DNA from: M30B80 sp965656935
GTDB taxonomy: Bacteria; Pseudomonadota; Alphaproteobacteria; Rhodobacterales; Rhodobacteraceae
Length of the DNA: 64,000 nt
Direction of reading: 5' to 3'
Assembly: GCA_965656935.1 (NCBI GenBank)
Contig: CBFHMG010000001.1
Location: 415,514-479,513 of the forward strand
The notes below the pieces were generated by a model, which was not told the origin of the DNA, made no database searches, and saw only the letters and a list, made by a program, of their open reading frames with translations. Positions 42,833 through 51,471 of the stretch are shown here, one piece after another. The position numbers and the translations under genes were made by a program. Numbering within the stretch: the first letter of the stretch is position 1; every line of letters starts with the position of its first letter.

Positions 42833-43687
42833 ATGCCAAGAACCCTCGACTTAACGGCCCTGCGCGCTTTTGTGGCTGTCTCGGATTCTGGCGGAGTGAC
42901 CAAGGCCAGCGGCTTTCTCAACCTCACGCAATCTGCGGTCTCGATGCAACTCAAACGGCTGGAGGAAGCGGTTGGCGTGTCCTTGTTTGACCGCAGCGCG
43001 CGCAAACTGTCGCTGACGGGCGCGGGCGAGCAGATGTTGGGTTATGCACGACGGATGCTAGAGTTGAATGACGAAGTGCTGGGGCGTCTTACCTCGAATG
43101 AATATGAGGGGGAGCTGGTTCTGGGCGTGCCGCATGACATTGTCTATCCAGCGATCCCGCAGGTCTTGCACAGGTTTTCGGCGGCCTATCCGCGGATGAA
43201 GGTGCAATTGGTTTCTTCCTATACCTCGCGGCTCAAGAAGGATTTCGCGCGGGGCCGCATTGATCTGATGCTCACCACCGAAGATCAGGTTGATGCAGGC
43301 GGTGAGACCTTGCTGGAGCGCCCGCTCATCTGGGTCGGGGCGCAAAACGGGCAAGTCTGGAAACAGCGGCCTTTGCGTTTGGCGTTTGAGCATGCCTGCA
43401 TCTTCCGCAAAGGCGTGCAGAATGCGCTGGATCGGGCGGCGATCTCATGGGAAATGGCCGTCGAGAGTGAAAGCACCCGCACGGTCGAGGCCTCGGTCAG
43501 CGCTGATCTTGCCGTTCATGCCAATGTCGACGGGACCGAGCCGCCCTATGTGGAGAAAATCATCCATAACGGCGCATTGCCTGAATTGCCGCGCATCAAG
43601 ATCAATCTCTACCGTGCCGAGTTGTCAGATGGTGAACCCGCGCGGGCATTGGCCGATTTCGTGCGTCAGGCCTATCTCAGCACCTAA
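42833..43687 (+). CDS. LysR-family transcriptional regulator
   Basis: 284 residues. The N-terminal winged helix-turn-helix (LTALRAFVAVSDSGGVTKAS with NLTQSAVSMQLKRLEEAVG) is canonical. The ligand-binding domain follows from about residue 90 (GELVLGVPHDIVYPAIPQVL). It probably controls the divergent DUF1127 gene and itself, as is usual for LysR proteins. Ligand unknown. AAGGATG precedes the start codon. Confidence 0.9.
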   Translation: MPRTLDLTALRAFVAVSDSGGVTKASGFLNLTQSAVSMQLKRLEEAVGVSLFDRSARKLSLTGAGEQMLGYARRMLELNDEVLGRLTSNEYEGELVLGVPHDIVYPAIPQVLHRFSAAYPRMKVQLVSSYTSRLKKDFARGRIDLMLTTEDQVDAGGETLLERPLIWVGAQNGQVWKQRPLRLAFEHACIFRKGVQNALDRAAISWEMAVESESTRTVEASVSADLAVHANVDGTEPPYVEKIIHNGALPELPRIKINLYRAELSDGEPARALADFVRQAYLST

Positions 43688-43707
43688 GCGCGCCTCGCCT
43701 CGCTCGT

Positions 43708-44670
43708 CTAGCCAGTTGTGACCACGACCTTGCCTGTGGATTTGCGTTCCCGCAGGAAATCCAGCGCGTCTTGTGCTTGTTCCAGCGGGAATGTAGCGCC
43801 GATATGAGGGTGGATTTCACCGCGCACATACATCTGCATCAAATCCGCTAGGGAATTTTGCACGATGTCAGGCGCGAATTTCGGGTAACCGCCCCAGTAA
43901 AACCCGATCACATCGATATTTTTCACCAAGATATGGTTCGCAGGTATCTGGGGGATATCCCCGCTGGCGAACCCGATGGTCAGAATGCGGCCCTCAGGTC
44001 GCGTGGCACGCAGGGCATCCATGAAATGGGCCCCGCCCACTGCGTCATAGACAACATCCACACCGCCAAGCGCCTTTAGCTCGGCCCGCAAATCCGCACC
44101 ATCGCTATCGATCAGATGCGTCGCGCCCGCCGCCTTTGCAACCTCCAGTTTTGCTGCGCCGCGCGCCACGGCCACGACCTCGGCCCCCAAACCCACACCG
44201 ATCTCGATGGCTGTCAGCCCAACCCCGCCTGCAGCGCCCAGAACCACCAAACGCTCGCCCGCGCGCAGTTTCGCGCGGCGTGTCAGCGCCAGATGCGAGG
44301 TGCCATAAGCAATCATGAAACCCGCCGCTTCCTCAAAGGGCATAGCATCGGGCAGGGTGATCAATTCATTGGCTGGAAACACGCCATATTCGGCCATCCC
44401 GCCTTGGCCCGCGAAAATGGCGACCCGAGTTCCGGGTTTTGGGCCGTCGGTGTCAGGGCCCAAAGCCTCAACCACGCCTGCGATTTCCATCCCCAAGGTG
44501 AATGGCGTGGCAGGGGTATCCTGATAGGTGCCTTTGCACATCAGCAGATCGGCAAAGTTCAGGCCACAGGCGGCAATGCGCACAAGCGCCTCTCCCTTGG
44601 CGGGCACGGGCTGTGCAATCTCCAGCAGCTCTGGTGCCGTTTCAAAATCAGTTACTCGAATGGCGCGCAT
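43708..44670 (-). CDS. NADPH:quinone oxidoreductase, zinc-free MDR family
   Basis: 320 residues. GroES-like N-terminal half (ALVRIAACGLNFADLLMCKG near residue 28) and Rossmann C-terminal half with LVVLGAAGGVGLTAIEIG near 141. Catalytic zinc cysteines are lacking, typical of the quinone oxidoreductase (Qor) and enoyl reductase branch. It converges on the LysR gene and is divergent from an XRE regulator. The substrate (quinone, acryloyl-CoA or other enone) cannot be decided. Confidence 0.85.
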   Translation of the reverse strand: MRAIRVTDFETAPELLEIAQPVPAKGEALVRIAACGLNFADLLMCKGTYQDTPATPFTLGMEIAGVVEALGPDTDGPKPGTRVAIFAGQGGMAEYGVFPANELITLPDAMPFEEAAGFMIAYGTSHLALTRRAKLRAGERLVVLGAAGGVGLTAIEIGVGLGAEVVAVARGAAKLEVAKAAGATHLIDSDGADLRAELKALGGVDVVYDAVGGAHFMDALRATRPEGRILTIGFASGDIPQIPANHILVKNIDVIGFYWGGYPKFAPDIVQNSLADLMQMYVRGEIHPHIGATFPLEQAQDALDFLRERKSTGKVVVTTG

Positions 44671-44790
44671 GGGGTGGTGTCTCCGGTTTTCTTTGGCGCC
44701 AAGCTATCTAAACCCATTGAGAACAGCCAGAGCGCCGCAACGGCAATTTGCCACTTCTGTTGACCTGCCTTGAAATGCGCATGCTGTGCT

Positions 44791-44810
44791 ATATCCTCAA
44801 TATGAGATAT
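44791..44810. promoter_or_regulatory. Dyad upstream of XRE regulator
   Basis: ATATCCTCA-ATA-TGAGATAT, an inverted repeat of eight paired bases with one bulge, 76 bases before the XRE start. Probably an autoregulatory operator. The rest of the 215-base spacer (44671-44885) holds no gene. Confidence 0.35.
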
Positions 44811-44885
44811 TAATTTCTTTGTTTCTAAAAATGATTTTGAACAGGTTTTTGAGGCCGCGCATGCGGGCTCGTTTAAGGAGGCTAT

Positions 44886-45254
44886 ATGGGGCATCCTGTA
44901 GATATTCATGTCGGCAAGCGGATCAGACAGCGCAGATGGATGCTGAGCCTGACACAACAGCAGCTTGCCGATCAGGTGGGCATAAAGTTCCAGCAAATCC
45001 AGAAATATGAAACGGGCATGAACCGCGTCAGCGCGTCCCGTCTTTGGGATATCGCAACCGCGCTGCAGGCCGAGGTCAGCTTTTTCTTTGATGGTCTGGA
45101 AGGGCCGGAGGAGAACGCTGATATGGCCGATCTGCCCAAAGATATTCTGGCTAATAAAGAGGCCCTTGAATTGGTGCGCTGCTATTATGCAATGCCTGAA
45201 AACCAGCGCCGCCGCCTGTTTGATCTGGCGCGCGTCTTGTCGGATACGGCCTGA
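44886..45254 (+). CDS. XRE-family helix-turn-helix regulator
   Basis: 122 residues. The N-terminal HTH_3 domain (VGKRIRQRRWMLSLTQQQLA, then VGIKFQQIQKYETGMNRVSA) spans about residues 8-63, followed by a short acidic linker and a helical C-terminus (LELVRCYYAMPENQRRRLFD). A very good ribosome-binding site, AAGGAGGC, is 5 bases upstream. This layout is common in Rhodobacterales. No toxin partner is adjacent, so it is not an obvious antitoxin. Confidence 0.88.
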   Translation: MGHPVDIHVGKRIRQRRWMLSLTQQQLADQVGIKFQQIQKYETGMNRVSASRLWDIATALQAEVSFFFDGLEGPEENADMADLPKDILANKEALELVRCYYAMPENQRRRLFDLARVLSDTA

Positions 45255-45348
45255 AACTGGGGAAGGTCCAAGCGCTTGACCCCCGCCTTGGGCCGTGCAA
45301 CGTCAAATCAGCTTTGATTTGCGCCGCAATTGCCGTGAGGATTTCATT

Positions 45349-46176
45349 ATGACCGCCCCCCAAGAGCCGACCCGCTTGGCGGTCTCCGAAACCGAGATCG
45401 CGCAGATCATCGAGACTGCCCATATCTTGGCCGATGCCGCGCGCAAGACCTCGCTTGCCTATTTCAGAAGCCCTGAGCTGAGCGCGGATAACAAGGATGC
45501 CAGCGGGTTTGACCCTGTCACCTTGGCTGATCGTGAAACCGAAGCGGTCATGCGTGCCATTCTGGCCGAGCGCCGCCCAAAGGATGGCGTCATGGGCGAA
45601 GAGCAGGACGATACACCCTCCAGCTCGGGCCTGACTTGGGTGCTGGACCCGATCGATGGCACACGCGGATATATCTCGGGCACGCCTACTTGGGGCGTTT
45701 TGATCGCGCTACAGGATGAAGCCGGCCCTCTTTATGGGATCATCGACCAACCCTATATCGGCGAGCGGTTTGAGGGCGGTTTCGGGGTGTCACGGCTCAG
45801 CGGCCCGCATGGCAACCATGATCTGGGCACGCGCAGAACCGCGAGCCTTGAAGAGGCCACGCTTTTCACGACCTTTCCTGAGGTTGGCAGCGCAGAGGAG
45901 CGCGCTGGGTTCGAAACCGTACGCGATCAGGTGAAGCTGACCCGCTATGGTATGGATTGCTATGCCTATGCGCTTTTGGCGGCGGGGCAGGTGGATTTGG
46001 TGATCGAGGCGGGCTTGCATTGCTTTGACATTGCCGCCCCGATTGCCGTGATCGAAGCGGCGGGTGGTGTCGTCACCGATTGGCAGGGTGGCCTTGCCCA
46101 TGAGGGAGGACGCGTGTTGGCCGCCGCAAATCATGAATTGCATGCCGCGGCTTTGGCGCTTCTGGCCAAGGCGTAA
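45349..46176 (+). CDS. hisN: Inositol-monophosphatase-family phosphatase, HisN-like
   Basis: 275 residues. Metal-binding motifs: DPVTLADRETE near residue 62, MGEEQ near 83, WVLDPIDGTRGYISGTPTWG near 100 and CFDIAAPIAVIEAAGG near 226. Members in this lineage act as histidinol-phosphatase in histidine synthesis; inositol or other sugar phosphatase activity is an alternative. The start at 45349 follows GTGAGGATTTC. No other his gene is adjacent. Confidence 0.85.
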   Translation: MTAPQEPTRLAVSETEIAQIIETAHILADAARKTSLAYFRSPELSADNKDASGFDPVTLADRETEAVMRAILAERRPKDGVMGEEQDDTPSSSGLTWVLDPIDGTRGYISGTPTWGVLIALQDEAGPLYGIIDQPYIGERFEGGFGVSRLSGPHGNHDLGTRRTASLEEATLFTTFPEVGSAEERAGFETVRDQVKLTRYGMDCYAYALLAAGQVDLVIEAGLHCFDIAAPIAVIEAAGGVVTDWQGGLAHEGGRVLAAANHELHAAALALLAKA

Positions 46177-46312
46177 GTGGGGTTTGAACCGTAAAGCCCC
46201 CCGCTTCGTCTTTGCGGTTTTCCGCCTGCACGGCCCTTTGCAAGATGCAGGCTTGAGTGGCCAGTCACTTGCGCGCAGGATTGCACAAAAGACAGGTTCT
46301 GGGGCAAGCAGT

Positions 46313-46777
46313 ATGATCAGAGTTTTTATTGTGTCCTTGGTGCTGGCCCTCGCGGCCTGCGTCTCCAGCCCTGAGGCCACCCGCGTCTCCTTGGGCAGCA
46401 GTGTTGATATCGGGGCGGCTGGCACCCAATTATCGGCGCGCCGTGCGGGTAACGGGATTTTGCGCCCGCTGGTCCATTCCCCCCAACTACAAGCCGCCGC
46501 CCAAGCCCATGCCGAGGATTTGCAGGCCACAGGCCAGTTCTCGCATACGGGCAGCGATGGCTCGGATATTCGCGCACGGGTGCAGCGCGCGCGTTACAAT
46601 GCGTGTTTCATGGCTGAAAATATTGCGCGGGGTCAGCCCAATGTGCGCAGTGTCGTGGAGACATGGATGGGCTCGCCCGAGCATCGCCGCAATATCCTGA
46701 ATGCGCAGGTCTCCCAATTCGGCTTTGCCAATGTGGGCGATATCTGGGTTCTGGTGCTGGCACGCCCCTGCTCGTGA
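46313..46777 (+). CDS. CAP/SCP-domain lipoprotein
   Basis: 154 residues. A lipoprotein signal ends in LAAC (Cys near residue 16). The mature part is a short CAP domain: HSPQLQAAAQAHAEDLQATG near residue 59, SHTGSDGSDIRARVQRARY near 81, AENIARG near 104 and TWMGSPEHRRNIL near 119, the classic SCP motif with conserved His/Glu. Function of bacterial CAP proteins is unclear; envelope-localised hydrolase or ligand binding is proposed. It follows hisN by 136 bases. Confidence 0.85.
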   Translation: MIRVFIVSLVLALAACVSSPEATRVSLGSSVDIGAAGTQLSARRAGNGILRPLVHSPQLQAAAQAHAEDLQATGQFSHTGSDGSDIRARVQRARYNACFMAENIARGQPNVRSVVETWMGSPEHRRNILNAQVSQFGFANVGDIWVLVLARPCS

Positions 46778-46802
46778 TCTGCCAGCCCCCACGCCGCTGC
46801 CA

Positions 46803-47714
46803 CTAGCGTCGCAGCGCCGCCATGATCGAGCGCCACTGGATCAACAAGATACCCGTCAGGATAAAACCCAAAGCATAAAACAGGGCCGCTGGAAGGGTTT
46901 CTTCCATAAGGGTTATCCCGAAAATCACCGACCAGACAGGCACCATATAGCTGGTCAGACCCATAAAGAGAGACCCCGCCGTCGAGATCACACGAACGCG
47001 AATGATGGCGGCCACGCCTGTCGGAAGGATCGCCAGATAGATCAGCGCAAGAAGGGGCAGGCCTGCCTCCAGCGGGGGGCGGCCTTCGACAATCAGCGCA
47101 ATAGGAACAAGCACGATTGCTGCCACGATCATCGTCGCTGTCGCAAAAGCCACGGGCGGGGCTTTGGGCGCGCGCCGCGTCAGGATGGAACCCACCGCAT
47201 AGCAGGCCGCCACGATGATACATCCGATCCGGCCCTCCAAGGTGCCCCCCTCGAATGCGCCCGGCCCCACAAGAAGGGCAAGGCCCAGAAAGCCGAGACA
47301 TACACCTGCGACCCGTCTTGGCCCGATCCCCTCCTCGGGCGAAAAAATTGCGATCAGTGGCAAGGTCAGAAGCGGAACCGCCCCCATCGCAACGCCGGCA
47401 AAGGCCGAAGGCACGTATTGCAAGGCCCATGACAACACCGCAAAGGGGGCCGCAATCGCCAAAATGCCGATGATGATCGAATAGGTCCAGATCCGCCCGC
47501 CTTGCAGCCGGCCCAATCCTTGGCCAACAAGCGGGCCTGCAAGGGTCAGGGTGAGGGCTGCCAATGCTGTGCGCCCCGCCGCCACCCACCATGGGCCATA
47601 CCCCTCAAGCGCGACCGCCCCGCTCATGAAAGCGGTGCCCCAGATCACGCCCAAGCCAATGACCAGCACCCAGTTCAACAAACCCGGCGCGGAAGGAGAG
47701 GGAGCGTTGCTCAC
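46803..47714 (-). CDS. EamA/DMT-family membrane transporter
   Basis: 303 residues, ten membrane helices in two EamA repeats, with the second ending in SVIFGITLMEETLPAALFYA. It starts at a GTG (47714) that overlaps the stop of the upstream monooxygenase-fold gene, so the two are coupled. Export of a small metabolite is likely; substrate unknown. A second DMT gene, not closely similar, lies at 29860. Confidence 0.85.
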   Translation of the reverse strand: MSNAPSPSAPGLLNWVLVIGLGVIWGTAFMSGAVALEGYGPWWVAAGRTALAALTLTLAGPLVGQGLGRLQGGRIWTYSIIIGILAIAAPFAVLSWALQYVPSAFAGVAMGAVPLLTLPLIAIFSPEEGIGPRRVAGVCLGFLGLALLVGPGAFEGGTLEGRIGCIIVAACYAVGSILTRRAPKAPPVAFATATMIVAAIVLVPIALIVEGRPPLEAGLPLLALIYLAILPTGVAAIIRVRVISTAGSLFMGLTSYMVPVWSVIFGITLMEETLPAALFYALGFILTGILLIQWRSIMAALRR

Positions 47715-48073
47715 AAATCATCTTTCACGGGGCAATGCACCGCTTGGGAATCCTCAGGCGCCTGATCGCGCTCGGTCATCGAATAATCTCGGGCGACGTT
47801 GCTGACCCGCAGACGGTAATCGGCGAAATGCATATTGCGGCCCGCATCCTGTGCCGCGCGGTGATCGGGAAGGTTGCGCCAATGCTTCAAAGCGCTTTCA
47901 TCTTCAAAAAAGGAGACCGAAAGCAGCTTTCCAGGCTCGGTCAGGCTTTCGAACCGTTCAACGGAATGAAACCCCGGGATCTCATCCAGCGAAGGGCGAA
48001 GGGCTGCCGCCCGTTTCAAATAGGCATCTTTCTGGCCCTCTTTCGGCCAAACCTCGAAAATAATCGCAATCAT
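47711..48073 (-). CDS. Antibiotic-biosynthesis-monooxygenase-fold protein
   Basis: 120 residues from the ATG at 48073, preceded by GAGAGAGTG; an upstream in-frame ATG near 48223 has no conserved sequence. The small ferredoxin-like dimeric domain is shown by IAIIFEVWPKEGQKDAYLKR, SVERFESLTEPGKLLSVSFF and LKHWRNLPDHRAAQDAGR. ABM-fold proteins include quinol monooxygenases and heme-degrading enzymes, so the exact activity is open. Translationally coupled to a DMT permease. Confidence 0.8.
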   Translation of the reverse strand: MIAIIFEVWPKEGQKDAYLKRAAALRPSLDEIPGFHSVERFESLTEPGKLLSVSFFEDESALKHWRNLPDHRAAQDAGRNMHFADYRLRVSNVARDYSMTERDQAPEDSQAVHCPVKDDL

Positions 48074-48235
48074 CACTCTCTCCCTCTTGGCATCTTTGTC
48101 GGGTGCTGCGGGCAGGGGCGCAAGCGCATTCTTCCCTTGATCTCGGAAGAGCCTGCATAGCACCTTTGCACGATTGGTTCTTGTGACCGATGGCGCGGGC
48201 AGCAAAACTGCGCAAACGACCAAAAAGGAGACCCG

Positions 48236-48583
48236 ATGCTAAATTATCTGACATTGATCTTTGTGTGCCAACTACTGGGTGAGATGATCACCGGCGCGCT
48301 TGGCTTGCCTATTCCGGGCCCTGTTCTGGGCATGGTTTTGCTGTTTGGGTTTCTGATGTGGCGCGGCGATGTTCCTTCGCCTTTGGGCGAGGTTGCGGGC
48401 AGTTTGCAGCGCGCGATGTCGCTTCTGTTTGTGCCAGCAGGGGCAGGGGTGATCTTGCATGCCCATCTTCTGGCGGATGCGCTTTTGCCTTTGGGCTTGG
48501 CGCTTTTGGTCAGCACGGTCTTGGCGGTTCTGGTGACGGGGTTCATCATGATCTGGCTCTCAAAGGGGCAGGCCGATGGATAA
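48236..48583 (+). CDS. lrgA: LrgA/CidA-family holin-like protein
   Basis: 115 residues with four hydrophobic helices and the family pattern LLGEMITGALGLPIPGPVLGM near residue 13 and VPAGAGVILH near 66. Pairs with LrgB; in other bacteria this system affects autolysis or pyruvate/glycolate movement. AAAAAGGAGACCC gives a strong ribosome-binding site. Overlaps lrgB by 8 bases. Confidence 0.88.
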   Translation: MLNYLTLIFVCQLLGEMITGALGLPIPGPVLGMVLLFGFLMWRGDVPSPLGEVAGSLQRAMSLLFVPAGAGVILHAHLLADALLPLGLALLVSTVLAVLVTGFIMIWLSKGQADG

Positions 48584-49292
48584 CCTCTCCGATACTTGGG
48601 TCTATCTCAGCGCCTCGCCACTGTTCCATCTGACGCTGACTTTGGTTGCCTTTCAGGGGGCCTCATGGCTGTTTGAGAAGGGGAAAATGCACCCGCTCTT
48701 GAACCCTGTTCTAGGCGCAGTCATTCTGGTGGTTGCCGTCTTACTGGGAACGGGCACCGATTACGCAACCTATTTCGAGGGCGCGCAATTCGTCCATTTC
48801 CTGCTGGGGCCTGCAACGGTTTCACTGGCCATCCCGCTCTACCGCCAATGGCACCGAGTGAAGGCCTCGGCTCCAGCCATTCTCAGTGCGATCCTTGCGG
48901 GCTCACTTGCGGCCAGCGGAACGGCTGTTGCGGTGGCGTGGGCCATGGGGGCCAGCCCCGAGCTTTTGGCAACCGTCGCGCCCAAATCCGTGACAGCGCC
49001 TGTGGCCATGGCGATTGCCGAGGAATTGGGCGGCCTGCCCTCGCTCACGGCTGTGCTGGTGATTGTCACGGGGGTCATGGGGGCGATGCTGGGACCCTTG
49101 GTGCTTGATCTGGTTGGCATCAAGGATTGGCGCGCGCGTGGTTTGGCCATTGGCACAACCTCGCATGGGATCGGCACGGCTCGTGCGCTGACGGTCAATG
49201 AAACGGCGGGTGCTTTCGCAGGGTTGGCCATGGGGCTGAATGCTTTGGCTACGGCGCTTTTGTTGCCGATCCTTTGGGGGCTGTTCTTTTGA
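48576..49292 (+). CDS. lrgB: LrgB-family membrane protein
   Basis: 238 residues and about seven membrane segments. Marks: NPVLGAVILVVAVLLGTGTDY near residue 42, LLGPATVSLAIPLYRQW near 71, PKSVTAPVAMAIAEELGGLP near 136 and the terminal GTTSHGIGTARALTVNETAGA near 193. Forms one operon with lrgA. A stem-loop and a 3'-end repeat follow. Confidence 0.88.
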   Translation: MDNLSDTWVYLSASPLFHLTLTLVAFQGASWLFEKGKMHPLLNPVLGAVILVVAVLLGTGTDYATYFEGAQFVHFLLGPATVSLAIPLYRQWHRVKASAPAILSAILAGSLAASGTAVAVAWAMGASPELLATVAPKSVTAPVAMAIAEELGGLPSLTAVLVIVTGVMGAMLGPLVLDLVGIKDWRARGLAIGTTSHGIGTARALTVNETAGAFAGLAMGLNALATALLLPILWGLFF

Positions 49293-49298
49293 TATGAA

Positions 49299-49349
49299 AA
49301 AGCCCCGCAAACTGGCTGCGGGGCTTTTCGTATTTATGGAAAGATGAAG
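49299..49349 (+). terminator. Terminator and 3'-end repeat, copy 4 (after lrgB)
   Basis: A GC stem (GCCCCGCA at 49303-49310 against TGCGGGC at 49318-49324, one bulge) with flanking A and T runs, so usable in both directions for lrgB and convergent ilvC. Immediately after lies GTATTT, five bases and AAAGATGAAG, the same tail as the ftsY copy. Confidence 0.75.
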
Positions 49350-49350
49350 A

Positions 49351-50373
49351 TCAGTTCTTCGCTTTATCGACCATTTTGCCGTCGGAAATCCAAGGCATCA
49401 TGGCGCGCAGCTTTTCACCGACCTGTTCGATCTGATGCTCGTCATTCAAGCGGCGTGTCGCTTTGAAATAGGGCTGGCCGACCGCGTTTTCCTGCATGAA
49501 GTCACGCACGAATTTGCCGTTCTGGATATCGGTCAGAACATCCTTCATCCGCGCCTTGGTTTCCTCATAAGGCAGGATGCGAGGGCCGGAGACATATTCA
49601 CCATACTCGGCTGTGTTCGAGATCGAGTAGTTCATATTGGCAATGCCGCCTTCATAGATCAGGTCTACGATCAGCTTCACTTCGTGCAGGCATTCGAAAT
49701 AAGCCATCTCGGGCTCATAGCCTGCCTCGACCAAAGTCTCGAAGCCCATGCGGATCAATTCGACCAGACCGCCACACAGAACCGCCTGCTCACCAAAGAG
49801 GTCGGTTTCGCATTCCTGACGGAAATTGGTTTCGATGATGCCCGAGCGGCCGCCACCAATGGCCGAGCAATAGCTCAACCCGATTTCGAGCGCTTTGCCC
49901 GTTGCATCCTGATGCACGGCGACAAGGCAAGGCACGCCGCCACCTTTGGTATATTCGCCACGCACGGTGTGGCCAGGGCCTTTGGGGGCCATCATGATCA
50001 CATCAACGCCTGCTTTGGGCTCGATCAGGCCGAAATGCACATTCAGGCCGTGGGCAAATGCAATCGCCGCGCCTTCGCGCAGGTTGTCATGCACGTATTT
50101 CTTGTAGGTATCGGCCTGCAATTCATCGGGCATGGTGAACATGATCACGTCACACCAAGCGGCGGCTTCCGCGATGCCCATAACCTTCAGGCCTTCGCCT
50201 TCGGCTTTTGCGATTGAGGGCGAGCCTTCGCGCAGCGCAACAACAAGGTTCTTCGCTCCCGAGTCGCGCAGGTTCAGCGCATGGGCATGGCCTTGGCTGC
50301 CATAGCCGAGGATGGCTACTTTTTTGTCCTTGATCAGGTTCACATCGCAATCGCGATCGTAATAAACGCGCAT
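49351..50373 (-). CDS. ilvC: Ketol-acid reductoisomerase
   Basis: Isomerises and reduces acetolactate (or acetohydroxybutyrate) with NADPH and Mg in valine, leucine and isoleucine synthesis. 340 residues, class I (short form). NADPH-binding GYGSQGHAHALNLRDSG near residue 24; metal-binding carboxylates in TNFRQECETDLFGEQAVL and YFECLHEVKLIVDL. The ATG at 50373 has GAGAGAGACATG context. Divergent from two Lrp/AsnC genes, with an AT-rich control region between. Confidence 0.97.
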   Translation of the reverse strand: MRVYYDRDCDVNLIKDKKVAILGYGSQGHAHALNLRDSGAKNLVVALREGSPSIAKAEGEGLKVMGIAEAAAWCDVIMFTMPDELQADTYKKYVHDNLREGAAIAFAHGLNVHFGLIEPKAGVDVIMMAPKGPGHTVRGEYTKGGGVPCLVAVHQDATGKALEIGLSYCSAIGGGRSGIIETNFRQECETDLFGEQAVLCGGLVELIRMGFETLVEAGYEPEMAYFECLHEVKLIVDLIYEGGIANMNYSISNTAEYGEYVSGPRILPYEETKARMKDVLTDIQNGKFVRDFMQENAVGQPYFKATRRLNDEHQIEQVGEKLRAMMPWISDGKMVDKAKN

Positions 50374-50456
50374 GTCTCTCTCCATCTATGCGTGGGGGTA
50401 ACTGTCTCAAGCGATGGTATAGACCGCATATTGCAGATAATGTGTAGTTTAATTGG

Positions 50457-50474
50457 CAAATATTTTCCTATTTG
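50457..50474. promoter_or_regulatory. Dyad in the ilvC/Lrp control region
   Basis: CAAATA-TTTTCC-TATTTG, perfect 6-base arms, in the AT-rich 142-base spacer between ilvC and the first Lrp/AsnC gene. The dyad with an A/T-rich centre resembles Lrp-type sites. Binding is inferred. Confidence 0.4.
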
Positions 50475-50515
50475 ATATAAAGATATTCACATAATCAGAA
50501 TTATTAGAAAAAATC

Positions 50516-50971
50516 ATGCTAAACGATACCGACCGACGTCTCTTGCGCCATTTGCAATCCGACCCCGAACAATCGGTGGCGGATTTGTCGGAGGCCACGG
50601 GGATCGCTTTGGCCACATGCTATAAACGGCTTGAGCGCTTGCAAAGCACAGGGGTCCTCAAGGGCAGCCATGCCGTCATCGACTGGCGCGCGCTCGGGTA
50701 TGAGGTCTTGGTGAGCCTGCGGATCAGCCTCGACAAAACCAATCCGCGCGCTTTTGACGAATTCATCCTAGCCGCAAGGGATGTGGCCGAGGTGACCGAG
50801 ATCCAAACCTTTCTGGGGCGGGTCGATCTGCGCCTCTCGGTGATTGCACGCTCGATGTCGCATTATCAGGAAATCTACCGATCCCGCATTCTCGGCTTGC
50901 CCCATATCTCTGATATCGAAGCCTTGATGCATGTGGCCGAGATCAAACAGGCCGAGGTGCTGCCACTATGA
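50516..50971 (+). CDS. Lrp/AsnC-family regulator, first of a pair
   Basis: 151 residues. N-terminal HTH (LNDTDRRLLRHLQSDPEQSV, ATGIALATCYKRLERLQSTG) and C-terminal RAM (ligand/oligomer) domain from about residue 65. There is no clear ribosome-binding site before the ATG, so translation may be weak or leaderless. Its stop overlaps the start of a second Lrp-type gene by 4 bases. Likely binds the spacer shared with ilvC and responds to amino acids. Confidence 0.9.
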   Translation: MLNDTDRRLLRHLQSDPEQSVADLSEATGIALATCYKRLERLQSTGVLKGSHAVIDWRALGYEVLVSLRISLDKTNPRAFDEFILAARDVAEVTEIQTFLGRVDLRLSVIARSMSHYQEIYRSRILGLPHISDIEALMHVAEIKQAEVLPL

Positions 50972-51426
50972 TCGATCTGGACGAGATTGACCGCGCCCTG
51001 CTGCGGGGCTTGCAAAAGGATGCGACATTAAAGGCCTCCGAACTCGGTCGCCGAACGGGTATCAGCCAACCCGCCGCATGGCGGCGCATAAAACGTCTGA
51101 CCGAGGCTGGCGTTCTCACGGGCCGGCGTCTTGATCTTGATCTGGAAAAACTGGGCTTTGGGGTGACGGTTTTCCTCGGGGTGAAACTCGCCACCAAGGG
51201 ACGTGTCAGTCTGGAGGATTTTGAACGCGCGGTCACAGCCATTCCCGAAGTGCAAACCGTGCAGCATGTCCTTGGCCTCTATGACTACCGCCTGCGGGTC
51301 GTGGCGCGGGATTTGTCCGATTTCGAACGCGTCCTGCGCCGCCGTATCATGACCCTGCCTGGTGTCGGGAATGTCGAGGCCAATGTTCTTCTCTCCGAGG
51401 AACGCCGCCCCGGCCCCCTTGCCTAA
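50968..51426 (+). CDS. Lrp/AsnC-family regulator, second of a pair
   Basis: 152 residues with the same two-domain plan as its upstream partner: HTH (LDEIDRALLRGLQKDATLKA, then RRTGISQPAAWRRIKRLTEA) and RAM domain from about residue 68. The two proteins are similar in plan but clearly diverged, so this is an old duplication. The overlap (ATGA) implies coordinated amounts, possibly a hetero-oligomer. No other target than ilvC is adjacent. Confidence 0.9.
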   Translation: MIDLDEIDRALLRGLQKDATLKASELGRRTGISQPAAWRRIKRLTEAGVLTGRRLDLDLEKLGFGVTVFLGVKLATKGRVSLEDFERAVTAIPEVQTVQHVLGLYDYRLRVVARDLSDFERVLRRRIMTLPGVGNVEANVLLSEERRPGPLA

Positions 51427-51430
51427 GGGT

Positions 51431-51470
51431 GCATCTTTGCTTGAAAAATACTTCCGCCGGAGGCATCGAC
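51431..51470 (-). repeat. 3'-end repeat, copy 5 (after UbiH-type gene)
   Basis: Minus strand: GCCTCCGGCGGAAGTATTTTT then AAGCAAAGATG. It lies 2 bases beyond the stop of the 51472-52677 gene in the sense direction and is nearly identical to copy 3 near rnpB. Confidence 0.55.
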
Positions 51471-51471
51471 C

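Noticed and set aside
44886..45254. XRE gene as antitoxin of a toxin-antitoxin pair
   Set aside because: Neighbours are a quinone reductase and hisN; no small toxin-like gene is adjacent.
46803..48073. Monooxygenase-fold plus permease pair as a biosynthetic cluster
   Set aside because: Only two genes, with no synthase, tailoring or resistance gene near; ABM-fold proteins are common housekeeping proteins.
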